Source: Nitrospirota bacterium
GTDB lineage: Bacteria; Nitrospirota; Thermodesulfovibrionia; Thermodesulfovibrionales; UBA6898
NCBI GenBank assembly: GCA_021825365.1
Contig: JAKAHR010000003.1
Location: forward strand, 62,001 to 126,000
Direction of reading: 5' to 3'
DNA length: 64,000 nt
The translations under genes and the position numbers were made by a program. The notes beneath the pieces were generated by a model. The model was not told the origin of the DNA. It worked only from the letters and a program-made list of their open reading frames with translations, and ran no database searches. This document shows positions 9,016 through 16,658 of the stretch, piece after piece (within the stretch, counting starts at the first letter, position 1; each line of letters begins with the position of its first letter).

Positions 9016-9956
9016 ATATCTATCCCCTCCTCATAGAGATGGTGCAGGTCCTGATCCTCCTGTCGGTTGCCCCTGCCTTTGTCGGATGGGTGAGGGTGCT
9101 GAAGTGCTGGTCCCAGGGCAGGAGCTCGGCCGGCATATTCCAGCCCTACCGCGACCTCTCGAAGCTCTTCTCCAAAGACGTCGTGCTTGCGGAAAACGCA
9201 TCCTGGATATTCCGCTTTACGCCCTATCTCGTCTTCGGCACCGCGGTCCTCGCCGGCGGCATCATACCGATCCTGTCGACGGACCTTCCCCTTGCAGCCA
9301 CCGCCGACATCATCGTACTCGTCGCGCTCTTCGCGATCGCGCGTTTCTTTACCGCGCTGGCGGGCATGGACATCGGCACCGCCTTCGGCGGCATGGGCTC
9401 AAGCCGCGAGATGACGATCGCGTCCCTGGCTGAACCGGCGATGCTCATGGCGATCTTCACCATGTCGCTCGCCAGCAGGTCCACCTCGCTCTCCCAGATG
9501 GCGCAGGCGGTCCTGAGCGGGCAGCCGGTGCTGAGGCCGTCCGTGGCCTTTGCGCTCCTCGCCTTTATCCTGATCGCCCTTGCGGAGACAGGCAGGATAC
9601 CGGTCGACAACCCGGCGACCCACCTGGAGCTGACGATGATCCACGAGGCGATGATCCTCGAGTATTCCGGACGCCATCTTGCGCTGATCGAGTGGGCCTC
9701 GATGATGAAGCTCTTCCTCTTCTCCGCCCTCGGGATCGCGGCCTTTGCGCCGTGGGGCATCTCGCAGAGCGATGACCTCCTCCCCGTTTTTGCGGCCTTC
9801 CTTTTTATGGCCGTGAAGCTCGGGGTCGCGGGGGTCTGCCTCGTGCTGATAGAAACCGGCCTTGCGAAGATGAGGCTTTTCAGATTAACCGAATTCCTCG
9901 GATCCGCCTTTCTGCTGGCGACGCTCGGGATGCTGTCGTATTTTATTCTGGAGTGA
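9012..9956 (+). CDS. hyfC: Membrane-arm subunit HyfC (NuoH-like)
   Basis: 314 residues, about eight membrane segments, of the NuoH/HyfC/EchB family that links the soluble arm of complex I-like enzymes to the membrane arm. The conserved acidic loop is present as ETGRIPVDNPATHLELTMIH, typical of the hydrogenase branch of the family. Starts in an ATGA overlap with hyfB and ends one base before hyfE, so the genes are translationally coupled. Confidence 0.9.
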   Translation: MNIYPLLIEMVQVLILLSVAPAFVGWVRVLKCWSQGRSSAGIFQPYRDLSKLFSKDVVLAENASWIFRFTPYLVFGTAVLAGGIIPILSTDLPLAATADIIVLVALFAIARFFTALAGMDIGTAFGGMGSSREMTIASLAEPAMLMAIFTMSLASRSTSLSQMAQAVLSGQPVLRPSVAFALLAFILIALAETGRIPVDNPATHLELTMIHEAMILEYSGRHLALIEWASMMKLFLFSALGIAAFAPWGISQSDDLLPVFAAFLFMAVKLGVAGVCLVLIETGLAKMRLFRLTEFLGSAFLLATLGMLSYFILE

Positions 9957-9957
9957 T

Positions 9958-10623
9958 ATGAACCTGACGATAGCGGCGAACATCAACAGTTTCCTGGCGG
10001 CCCTCGTGCTCCTGACCGCCTTCGGCATGCTCGTCCAGCGGAGGATGTACGGCCTCATCCACCTGTTCGCCTGGCAGGGGCTTTTCCTTTCGGTCAGCAC
10101 CGCGATCGTCGGTTTCGTGGCAGGCAAGCACCACCTCTACATCTCCTCGCTCCTGACGCTCTCGCTCAAGGTCGTGCTGCTTCCCTATATCCTGCATGTC
10201 CTGATCTACCGGCTGAGGATCCAGAAAGAGGTGGATACGGTCGTCAACGTGCCGCTGACGATGCTCATCGGCATCGCCCTCGTCATCTTCTCCTACCACC
10301 TGACCGCGCCGGTGCGCGAGCTGTCGACCCTGGTGACGCGCTCCACCCTCGCCGTCGCCCTCGCCACGGTCATGATCGGGCTTTTGATGATGATCACCCG
10401 GCGGCACGCCGTCACCCAGATCATCGGCTTTCTCGCCATGGAAAACGGCCTCTTTTTCGCCGCGACGAGCGCCACCTACGGCATGCCGCTCGTCGTCGAG
10501 CTCGGCGTCGCCCTCGACATCCTGATAGCCGCCTTCATCTTCGGCATCTTCTTCTTCCATATCCACACCACCTTCGACAGCCTGGACGTCGAGAAGATGG
10601 CGCGGCTCAAGGAGAGTGACTGA
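9958..10623 (+). CDS. hyfE: Membrane subunit HyfE (NuoK-like)
   Basis: 221 residues, nearly all hydrophobic segments, matching the HyfE type of NuoK-related subunit. Acidic residues sit within membrane segments (for example MENGLFFAATS and VVELGVALDILIAA), as expected for the ion pathway. Starts 1 nt after the hyfC stop and ends directly against hyfF (TGAATG). Confidence 0.85.
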   Translation: MNLTIAANINSFLAALVLLTAFGMLVQRRMYGLIHLFAWQGLFLSVSTAIVGFVAGKHHLYISSLLTLSLKVVLLPYILHVLIYRLRIQKEVDTVVNVPLTMLIGIALVIFSYHLTAPVRELSTLVTRSTLAVALATVMIGLLMMITRRHAVTQIIGFLAMENGLFFAATSATYGMPLVVELGVALDILIAAFIFGIFFFHIHTTFDSLDVEKMARLKESD

Positions 10624-12072
10624 ATGATGCTCCTCACCCTGCTCTGCGTCCCGCTGTTTGCGGCGATCATCCTCGCCTTCGTGGGCGACCGGCGGTATGC
10701 CCCCGAGATCAACATCGCCGGCTCTGCCGGAACCTTTGCCGCCGGCCTGGGGCTCGCCTTCGAGGTCTACCTCTACGGCCCCACCCTCGCGGGCAACAAG
10801 TTCTTCTTTGTCGACGCCTTCAATGTCTACCTCGCGGTCCTCACCTCCTTCGTGTCGATGACAACCGCGGTCTTCAGCAGGCGGTACATGCGCAGGGAGA
10901 GGGAACACGGCCGCGTCGGCTCGATCCGGATGCGCTTCTACCATGCGATGTTCCAGGTCTTCATCTTCGCGATGCTCCTCTGCCTCCTGACGAACAACGT
11001 CGGCGTTCTGTGGATCGCGATGGAGCTGGCGACCCTGTCGACGGTGCTCCTCGTCTCACTCTACCGCACCCCTACGGCGATCGAGGCCGCGTGGAAGTAT
11101 TTCATCCTCTGCGGCGTCGGTATCGCCCAGGCGCTCTTCGGCACGGTGCTCCTCTATTTTGCCGCGGAAAAGGTCCTGGGAGAGGGAGGTGAGGCGCTCC
11201 TCTGGACAAACCTCAGCCTGGTGAGCGACCGGCTCGAACCGACGGTCCTCTCCCTTGCCTTCGTCTTCCTGATGGTCGGATACGGCACGAAGGTCGGCCT
11301 CGTGCCCCTGCACAACTGGCTGCCGGACGCGCACAGCGAGGGCCCGACGCCCATATCGGCGGTGCTCTCCGGCCTCCTGCTCAACGTGGCGCTCTACGCG
11401 CTGGTGAGATGCAAGGTGCTCGTTGACGGCGCTACGAAGACCCACCATGCCGGCGACATCATGATGGGCTTCGGGCTCCTGTCGATCATCGTCGCCGCCT
11501 TTTCGCTTCTGAGGCAGAAGGACATCAAGCGGATGTTTTCGTACTCCTCGATCGAACATATGGGCATCGCCACCTTCGCCTTCGGCCTCGGCGGGCCGAT
11601 CGCCACCTTCGGCGGCCTGCTGCACATGCTCGTCCACAGCCTCGCCAAATCCGCCATATTCTTTACCGTCGGTCATGCCTCGCAGATGCACCGGACGCAG
11701 GACATGGAGAAGATAAAGGGACTGATCAGGGGCAACCCCCTCGTCGGCTGGGGCCTGATGCTCGGGGTGATGGCGATCGCCGGCATGCCGCCCTTCGGCG
11801 TATTCACGAGCGAGTTCCTGATCCTGACCGCGACGATCAAGGACGCCCCCCTGCTGACGCCCTTTCTCCTGCTCGGCCTCGTCGTCGCCTTTGCGGCTCT
11901 CTTCCGGAGGGTGCAGCCGATGGTCTCGGGCGAGATCCCGGAAAACCAGAAGCCGATGACCGTCGCACACCTGCCGGTCCTGCTGCACATGGTGCTCGTC
12001 CTCCTGATCGGTCTGTATATGCCTGAATTCCTGAACCAGTGGTTTCATACCGCCGTGGATCTGCTGAAATGA
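10624..12072 (+). CDS. hyfF: Antiporter-like membrane subunit HyfF
   Basis: 482 residues, about 14 membrane segments, NuoL/M/N-type, with VPLHNWLPDAHSEGPTPISA and DIKRMFSYSSIEHMGIATFA as hallmarks. It is the second pump-like subunit of the complex. Starts immediately after the hyfE TGA; the stop overlaps the hyfG ATG as ATGA. Confidence 0.88.
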   Translation: MMLLTLLCVPLFAAIILAFVGDRRYAPEINIAGSAGTFAAGLGLAFEVYLYGPTLAGNKFFFVDAFNVYLAVLTSFVSMTTAVFSRRYMRREREHGRVGSIRMRFYHAMFQVFIFAMLLCLLTNNVGVLWIAMELATLSTVLLVSLYRTPTAIEAAWKYFILCGVGIAQALFGTVLLYFAAEKVLGEGGEALLWTNLSLVSDRLEPTVLSLAFVFLMVGYGTKVGLVPLHNWLPDAHSEGPTPISAVLSGLLLNVALYALVRCKVLVDGATKTHHAGDIMMGFGLLSIIVAAFSLLRQKDIKRMFSYSSIEHMGIATFAFGLGGPIATFGGLLHMLVHSLAKSAIFFTVGHASQMHRTQDMEKIKGLIRGNPLVGWGLMLGVMAIAGMPPFGVFTSEFLILTATIKDAPLLTPFLLLGLVVAFAALFRRVQPMVSGEIPENQKPMTVAHLPVLLHMVLVLLIGLYMPEFLNQWFHTAVDLLK

Positions 12073-13652
12073 GCATGCTGAAAGACGCCATAACATCCCT
12101 GCTGGGAGCGGACGCGCGGTTCGTCGACGGCTATCAGGAGCCGGTCAGGGTCCTCTTCTGCACCGTCCCGAGGGACAAGTTCGTCGAGGCCGCCCGGTCG
12201 ATGAAGAAGGCGTACGCGCTGCTGGCCGCGGAGTGGGCCACGGACGAGACCCCCTTCGGAAGAGGATACGGCATCTTCGCCTGCTACCGCTGGGGTTCCG
12301 AATACCTCATCGTAAAGACAGAGGCGCCTGCCGATGACCCCACGTTCCCCAGCCTTACGAAGAAATATGTGCCTGCCTTCCGCTTCGAGCGGCAGATACA
12401 GAGCCTCATGGGTCTGACGCCGGTGAACCATCCGGACACCAGGCCGTGGATAAAGTTCGAGGACTGGCCGGAAGACGCCTGGCCGCTCCGCAAGTCGTTT
12501 GACCCCTCGCAGCGTCTGGCGCGGGTCGAGGGCGAATACCGCTGGATCAAGTCTGACGGGGAAGGCGTCTACGAGATACCCGTCGGGCCGGTCCATGCAG
12601 GGATCATCGAGCCGGGCCATTTCCGCTTCCAGGCGGTCGGAGAAGACGTGCTGAACCTGGAGGAGAGGCTCGGCTATGTGCACAAGGGGATCGAGAAGCG
12701 GTTTGAATCCCTCCCGTGGGAACAGGGCTTCCGGCTCGCCGGCCGCGTCTCCGGAGACACCACCGTTGCCCACAGCCTGGGATACTGCATGGCGCTCGAA
12801 TCGCTGACGCGGTGTAATCCGCCTGAAAGGGCGCACTGGCTGAGGGCGCTCTTCCTCGAGAGGGAACGTATCGCAAACCACCTGGGCGACATCGGCGCGA
12901 TCTGCAATGACGCCGCCTTCGCCTTCATGCTCTACCAGATGATGCGGCTGAAGGAGTCCCTCCTCCGCACCAACCACCGGCTCTTCGGACACCGGTTCAT
13001 CATGGACAGGGTCGTGCCGGGCGGGGTGGCGGTCGATATCGATCCGCGGGGAAGAGATGAGATACTGGCCGAACTCGACCGCCTTTCGCGGGACTTCGAA
13101 AAGCTGGTCGTCATCTATGAGGAAAACCCCTCCATCGAAGACCGGGTGCGGACGACCGGGGTCCTCAAGCCGAAGACGGCCCGGGAGATATGCGCCGTGG
13201 GGATCGTGGCGCGGGCGAGCGGCATGAACCTCGACTGCCGGATATTCAACCCCTTCCCTCCCTACGACCAGTACGACCGCCTCGAACTCGATGTGCCGGT
13301 CATGATCACCGGCGATGTGCATGCCCGGACATGGGTGAGGGTCCGGGAGGTGCGGGAATCGATCCGCATCATCCGCTGGATACTCGAAAATATGCCTGCA
13401 GGCCCGATATCCGTTCCCGTCCCCGCGGCCGCGCCGGACAAGGCGGGTTTTGCGGCGGTGGAGGGATGGCGGGGCGAAATCATCTACTGGCTCCAGTCGG
13501 GACCGCAGGGACAGATAAACCGGTGCATGGTGAGGGACCCCTCCAGCGTCAACTGGCTGGGGCTCGAACAGTCGATCCACGGCAACATCGTGCCGGACTT
13601 CCCGCTCTGCAACAAGAGCTTTAACCAGTCCTATTCGGGGCACGATCTATGA
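12069..13652 (+). CDS. hyfG: NuoC-NuoD-like fusion subunit HyfG without nickel-ligand cysteines
   Basis: 527 residues. The N-terminal 150 residues resemble NuoC/HycE-N and the remainder the NuoD/[NiFe]-hydrogenase large subunit. In true group 4 hydrogenases the metal is held by RxCGxC near the start of the large-subunit domain and DPCxxC at its end. Here the first site reads RVSGDT (R226, S228, T231) and the C-terminus reads DFPLCNKSF with a single Cys514. The NiFe site therefore cannot form in the usual way. This matches the energy-converting hydrogenase-related (Ehr) complexes known from Geobacter and relatives, whose electron acceptor remains unsettled. The start is the ATG in the ATGA overlap with hyfF; a longer frame from 12039 has no support. 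Confidence 0.88.
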   Translation: MSMLKDAITSLLGADARFVDGYQEPVRVLFCTVPRDKFVEAARSMKKAYALLAAEWATDETPFGRGYGIFACYRWGSEYLIVKTEAPADDPTFPSLTKKYVPAFRFERQIQSLMGLTPVNHPDTRPWIKFEDWPEDAWPLRKSFDPSQRLARVEGEYRWIKSDGEGVYEIPVGPVHAGIIEPGHFRFQAVGEDVLNLEERLGYVHKGIEKRFESLPWEQGFRLAGRVSGDTTVAHSLGYCMALESLTRCNPPERAHWLRALFLERERIANHLGDIGAICNDAAFAFMLYQMMRLKESLLRTNHRLFGHRFIMDRVVPGGVAVDIDPRGRDEILAELDRLSRDFEKLVVIYEENPSIEDRVRTTGVLKPKTAREICAVGIVARASGMNLDCRIFNPFPPYDQYDRLELDVPVMITGDVHARTWVRVREVRESIRIIRWILENMPAGPISVPVPAAAPDKAGFAAVEGWRGEIIYWLQSGPQGQINRCMVRDPSSVNWLGLEQSIHGNIVPDFPLCNKSFNQSYSGHDL

Positions 13653-14158
13653 TACGCATATTAAGACAGATATTCCGCACCGGCATCGTGACCGAGGAAC
13701 TGCCGCACGAGGTTGATGCGGAGATCAGGGCGACAGGGTCGCGGCTCGAGGAGGTGATCCGCAGGCGATTCCGGGGGAGCCTGACGATACGCCAGGTGGA
13801 TGCCGGCTCCTGCAACGGCTGCGAACTGGAGATCCACGCGATTAACAACCCCATCTATAATTGCGAGAGGTTCGGTATCCACTTTACCGCCTCGCCCCGC
13901 TTCGCCGACATGCTCCTGGTCACCGGGCCGGTGACCCACAACATGGAGATAGCCCTCCGCCGCACGTATGTGGCGACCCCGCCGCCGAAGCTGGTGGTGG
14001 CGGTGGGTGACTGCGGCTGCAACGGCGGCGTCTTCGGCGAGAGTTACGCGTCGCTCGGCGGCGTGCAGAAGGTGATTCCGGTCGATGTCTTTGTCCCGGG
14101 CTGCCCCCCGACGCCGACGGCCCTTCTGCAGGGGATCCTCAAGGCGATTGAAGGCTGA
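13649..14158 (+). CDS. hyfI: Small iron-sulfur subunit HyfI (NuoB-like)
   Basis: 169 residues. NuoB/HyfI family subunit carrying the proximal (N2-type) [4Fe-4S] cluster, with all ligands visible: CNGCELE, GDCGC and PGCPPTP. Iron-sulfur chemistry is thus kept although the neighbouring large subunit has lost the NiFe site. Starts in an ATGA overlap with hyfG and is the last gene of the operon. No HyfH-type polyferredoxin and no HyfA-type gene is present, so the electron donor or acceptor protein is not encoded here. Confidence 0.9.
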   Translation: MIRILRQIFRTGIVTEELPHEVDAEIRATGSRLEEVIRRRFRGSLTIRQVDAGSCNGCELEIHAINNPIYNCERFGIHFTASPRFADMLLVTGPVTHNMEIALRRTYVATPPPKLVVAVGDCGCNGGVFGESYASLGGVQKVIPVDVFVPGCPPTPTALLQGILKAIEG

Positions 14159-14222
14159 TCCTCCTCTGCAATTTCCCGGCGTCGATGGCGCTGAAAAATG
14201 TGGTGCACCTCGCCTATTCAGG

Positions 14223-14238
14223 CTGCGCGTGGGCGCAG
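14223..14238. other. Small hairpin between convergent genes
   Basis: CTGCGC-GTGG-GCGCAG, a perfect 6-bp stem in the gap between the convergent hyfI and the P1-nuclease-like gene. No T tract follows on either strand, so a terminator role is only a guess. Confidence 0.25.
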
Positions 14239-14244
14239 TGCCTG

Positions 14245-16305
14245 TTACAGCAAATCATATGAACATTGTGAATTTGATGGAGAGGGAATATTTGTGTAGA
14301 TTTGGGGGCTGCCCCACCACATCCGTGCGCCTCTGAAGGTATAAAAATCTCTTGTTTGCCATTCGGGGAAGGAAATACTTTCGCCGGGGTAATAATCAAG
14401 ATAGCAGGGAGGATTGCCGCCGCAAAGTCCGCTGTCCTCCGAATAGTCCACCTGCCTCTTTATCGCATAGTTGATGTGCAGGTATTTCATATCGGAAATC
14501 GGCCAATTGTCAGGGGCGTCTCTTTTCACCCAATGAACGTGACTCGTATCGTCAAATTGATAATCGCTAAGTAGATACATCACGCGTTTGTGATTGGCAG
14601 GTGCCAGATCAGATAATTTGATATCGTAATATGTGGGTGATGCTATTCTGTAAGTCGTCTCGGAGTAAGGCGAAAACAGAATGTATATATCCTGCGGGTT
14701 ATGCCCGTATACGTCCCCTTCGCCAGGATAATCCGCCGTCCCGTTATGGTTTGCATCTACTTGAGCTATCGCCTCCGGGCTCCCTGCCACATACCAGTTT
14801 CCGTTAACGCATATCTGGTCGGTGTTGCTGAAGATATCCATGGGCGTCGGTTCGCTGACGTCCTTAAAGCCGACAGCCACGGCATTTTCTTCGTTGCCAA
14901 GTGTGCCTTTAAAAACTACCTGCAGATATACGTCTGTTGCCCACAGGGGTATCGGGTTCTGACTTAAGTCAAAATTCAGCTCAGTAGGGCTGGCGCCATA
15001 AAGGGCGCTTACGTTGTTCTTCTCCGGCACTACGATATAGGAAAAAGCAGCATCCGTTTCAACGGGACCGGGCTGAAACGGATCAGTATGGGCCACCTTG
15101 TATTTCACCACCAACTGTATGGTTCCATTTGTCATATTCTCGCCGGTCGTTGTAGTATTTGTGGCCTTGAGTTTTATTGCTGTAAATGCCGCTGTGGCTG
15201 GATTAAATCCCGGCTGAGTTGCATCTATCATGGAATAAAGACCATTGGTTGGAACAGATAAATCTATAGTGCCACGAAAGAAGTAGTTTAAGAAACCCGC
15301 AGAGTATCCAACGGCCCTTGGGACAAGCAAATCCGCATATTCCTTGTGAATCCTGTTATTAAGAGAATAGACTCTTTGTGAATAGCCGTATTTCTGCATC
15401 TCGAAGTCCATGTATGAATAGGCTGACAGACGAGCTATGGGCTTGGACTCAGCCGACCGGTAATTATCCGTGGCATAGCCCTGAAGGTATCTTACGGAAT
15501 ATTGATTTGCCCCAACAGTTTCCGTTGTGGTCCAGTCGCCTATCGGCGCAGGCAGAGCATACCTGGCGTCATCTATATTGGTGTCACGGCTCAGGAAGTT
15601 CATGTTCGTATACTCAGCTAGCCCTTTGCCGCCGTTAATCCAGAATGTATCCAGATTATTGAAAACGGATAGCTCGACGGGCGCATAACCAGTAAAATTG
15701 AGACGGGGGATTTGTGTATTCAGAGGGTCTGCAGCATCTCGTGTATATCTTTCATACATATCATGCTGTGAATTCAAATAGGGGAGGTGTGCATCGTTCC
15801 TTGTGTGCGCTGGAACGGCCTTATCTTGGATTAAGTGAATTATTTGTCCCAGCCCTCTGAAAACATGGCCCAATGCCAGCTTTCTCGCAGACGCTGTCGT
15901 ATTGGTCATGGCGAGAGCGAAATAGTACCGCATATTCTCCCATGTCCAAGCGTTATTAACGTAGCTCTTGCCCCATGTCAGAGATGGTTCGCCGTACTGA
16001 AGACCTCCTATATTTAGCCCATAGCCTGTAGTGGGGTCAAAAAAATGGTTTAGCCATCTGAAAGTCACGTCCCGGTCTTCTTTGATACTGCCTTCCTGAA
16101 TAAGTCGAAGCGCCGTCATATTAGTCAGTTTATCAATCTTAGTAATGCCTAGCTTGGCAAGATACCCCGTTCCTAGGACAGAATTATTGAAGGCAAATTC
16201 CGATATTAGCGAGTGAACCTCCGTGTCATAAGCGACAGCTACACCACTAATGCAACAGAAGGACACGAACACTGTCATGTGAATCATTAATGTTCTTAGT
16301 CGCAT
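14245..16305 (-). CDS. Exported P1-nuclease/phospholipase C-like protein
   Basis: 686 residues with a signal peptide ending near SGVAVA. The mature N-terminus YDTEVHSLI, the later WLNHFFDP and the helix GHVFRGLGQIIHLIQDKAVP followed by AHTRND match the histidine/aspartate pattern of the zinc-dependent phospholipase C / S1-P1 nuclease fold, in which three zinc ions are bound. The C-terminal 350 residues are beta-rich with many Asn/Thr and look like a lipoprotein-less surface or secretion domain. ATG at 16305 is preceded by GGGGGG at -9; the TTG upstream is not needed. Third gene of an AT-rich unit, 17 nt after a small membrane protein gene. Activity is inferred from motifs only. Confidence 0.65.
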   Translation of the reverse strand: MRLRTLMIHMTVFVSFCCISGVAVAYDTEVHSLISEFAFNNSVLGTGYLAKLGITKIDKLTNMTALRLIQEGSIKEDRDVTFRWLNHFFDPTTGYGLNIGGLQYGEPSLTWGKSYVNNAWTWENMRYYFALAMTNTTASARKLALGHVFRGLGQIIHLIQDKAVPAHTRNDAHLPYLNSQHDMYERYTRDAADPLNTQIPRLNFTGYAPVELSVFNNLDTFWINGGKGLAEYTNMNFLSRDTNIDDARYALPAPIGDWTTTETVGANQYSVRYLQGYATDNYRSAESKPIARLSAYSYMDFEMQKYGYSQRVYSLNNRIHKEYADLLVPRAVGYSAGFLNYFFRGTIDLSVPTNGLYSMIDATQPGFNPATAAFTAIKLKATNTTTTGENMTNGTIQLVVKYKVAHTDPFQPGPVETDAAFSYIVVPEKNNVSALYGASPTELNFDLSQNPIPLWATDVYLQVVFKGTLGNEENAVAVGFKDVSEPTPMDIFSNTDQICVNGNWYVAGSPEAIAQVDANHNGTADYPGEGDVYGHNPQDIYILFSPYSETTYRIASPTYYDIKLSDLAPANHKRVMYLLSDYQFDDTSHVHWVKRDAPDNWPISDMKYLHINYAIKRQVDYSEDSGLCGGNPPCYLDYYPGESISFPEWQTRDFYTFRGARMWWGSPQIYTNIPSPSNSQCSYDLL

Positions 16306-16322
16306 AATGAGACCCCCCAATA

Positions 16323-16631
16323 TTATGCTCTATTCTTACCCTTTGCCATAACATATCCTATCAAACTGCCGACACCAAAGAGGACGACCACGTTGATAAG
16401 TGTTATCAAGAAGTAGGATGTAGATATGATGAGATTGATGCCTATATGTTTCAGAATCCACGCCACCGGAACCATGAGACAAAGCATTCCCCATCCGAAA
16501 AAAGCGTTATCTCTCCCCACTATCAGTCCCGCAAGGCTCCCCAGCAGGAGTACCACTGTGAGGAGCAAGTACAACAGCACTGCAAAAGTCCCAAACTTTT
16601 TCCATAACGGTTGATTTTTGAGAAGAACCAT
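16323..16631 (-). CDS. Small three-helix membrane protein
   Basis: 102 residues with about three strongly hydrophobic segments and a basic tail (YVMAKGKNRA). No family recognised. An AGGAG site lies 13 nt before the ATG. Lies 27 nt after the FN3-repeat gene and 17 nt before the phospholipase-like gene, so the three form one transcription unit. May assist insertion or export of its neighbours, but nothing in the sequence proves it. Confidence 0.6.
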   Translation of the reverse strand: MVLLKNQPLWKKFGTFAVLLYLLLTVVLLLGSLAGLIVGRDNAFFGWGMLCLMVPVAWILKHIGINLIISTSYFLITLINVVVLFGVGSLIGYVMAKGKNRA

Positions 16632-16658
16632 CTTAGAGTAACTCCTGCAATTGGCTTA

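Noticed and set aside
12039-12068. Earlier start for the large subunit gene
   Set aside because: The ATGA overlap at 12069 matches the junctions of neighbouring genes; the extra ten residues lie within the end of hyfF and have no family support.
12735-12770. Functional [NiFe] hydrogenase site in the large subunit
   Set aside because: Both Cys of the N-terminal motif are replaced by Ser and Thr, and the C-terminal pair is reduced to one Cys.
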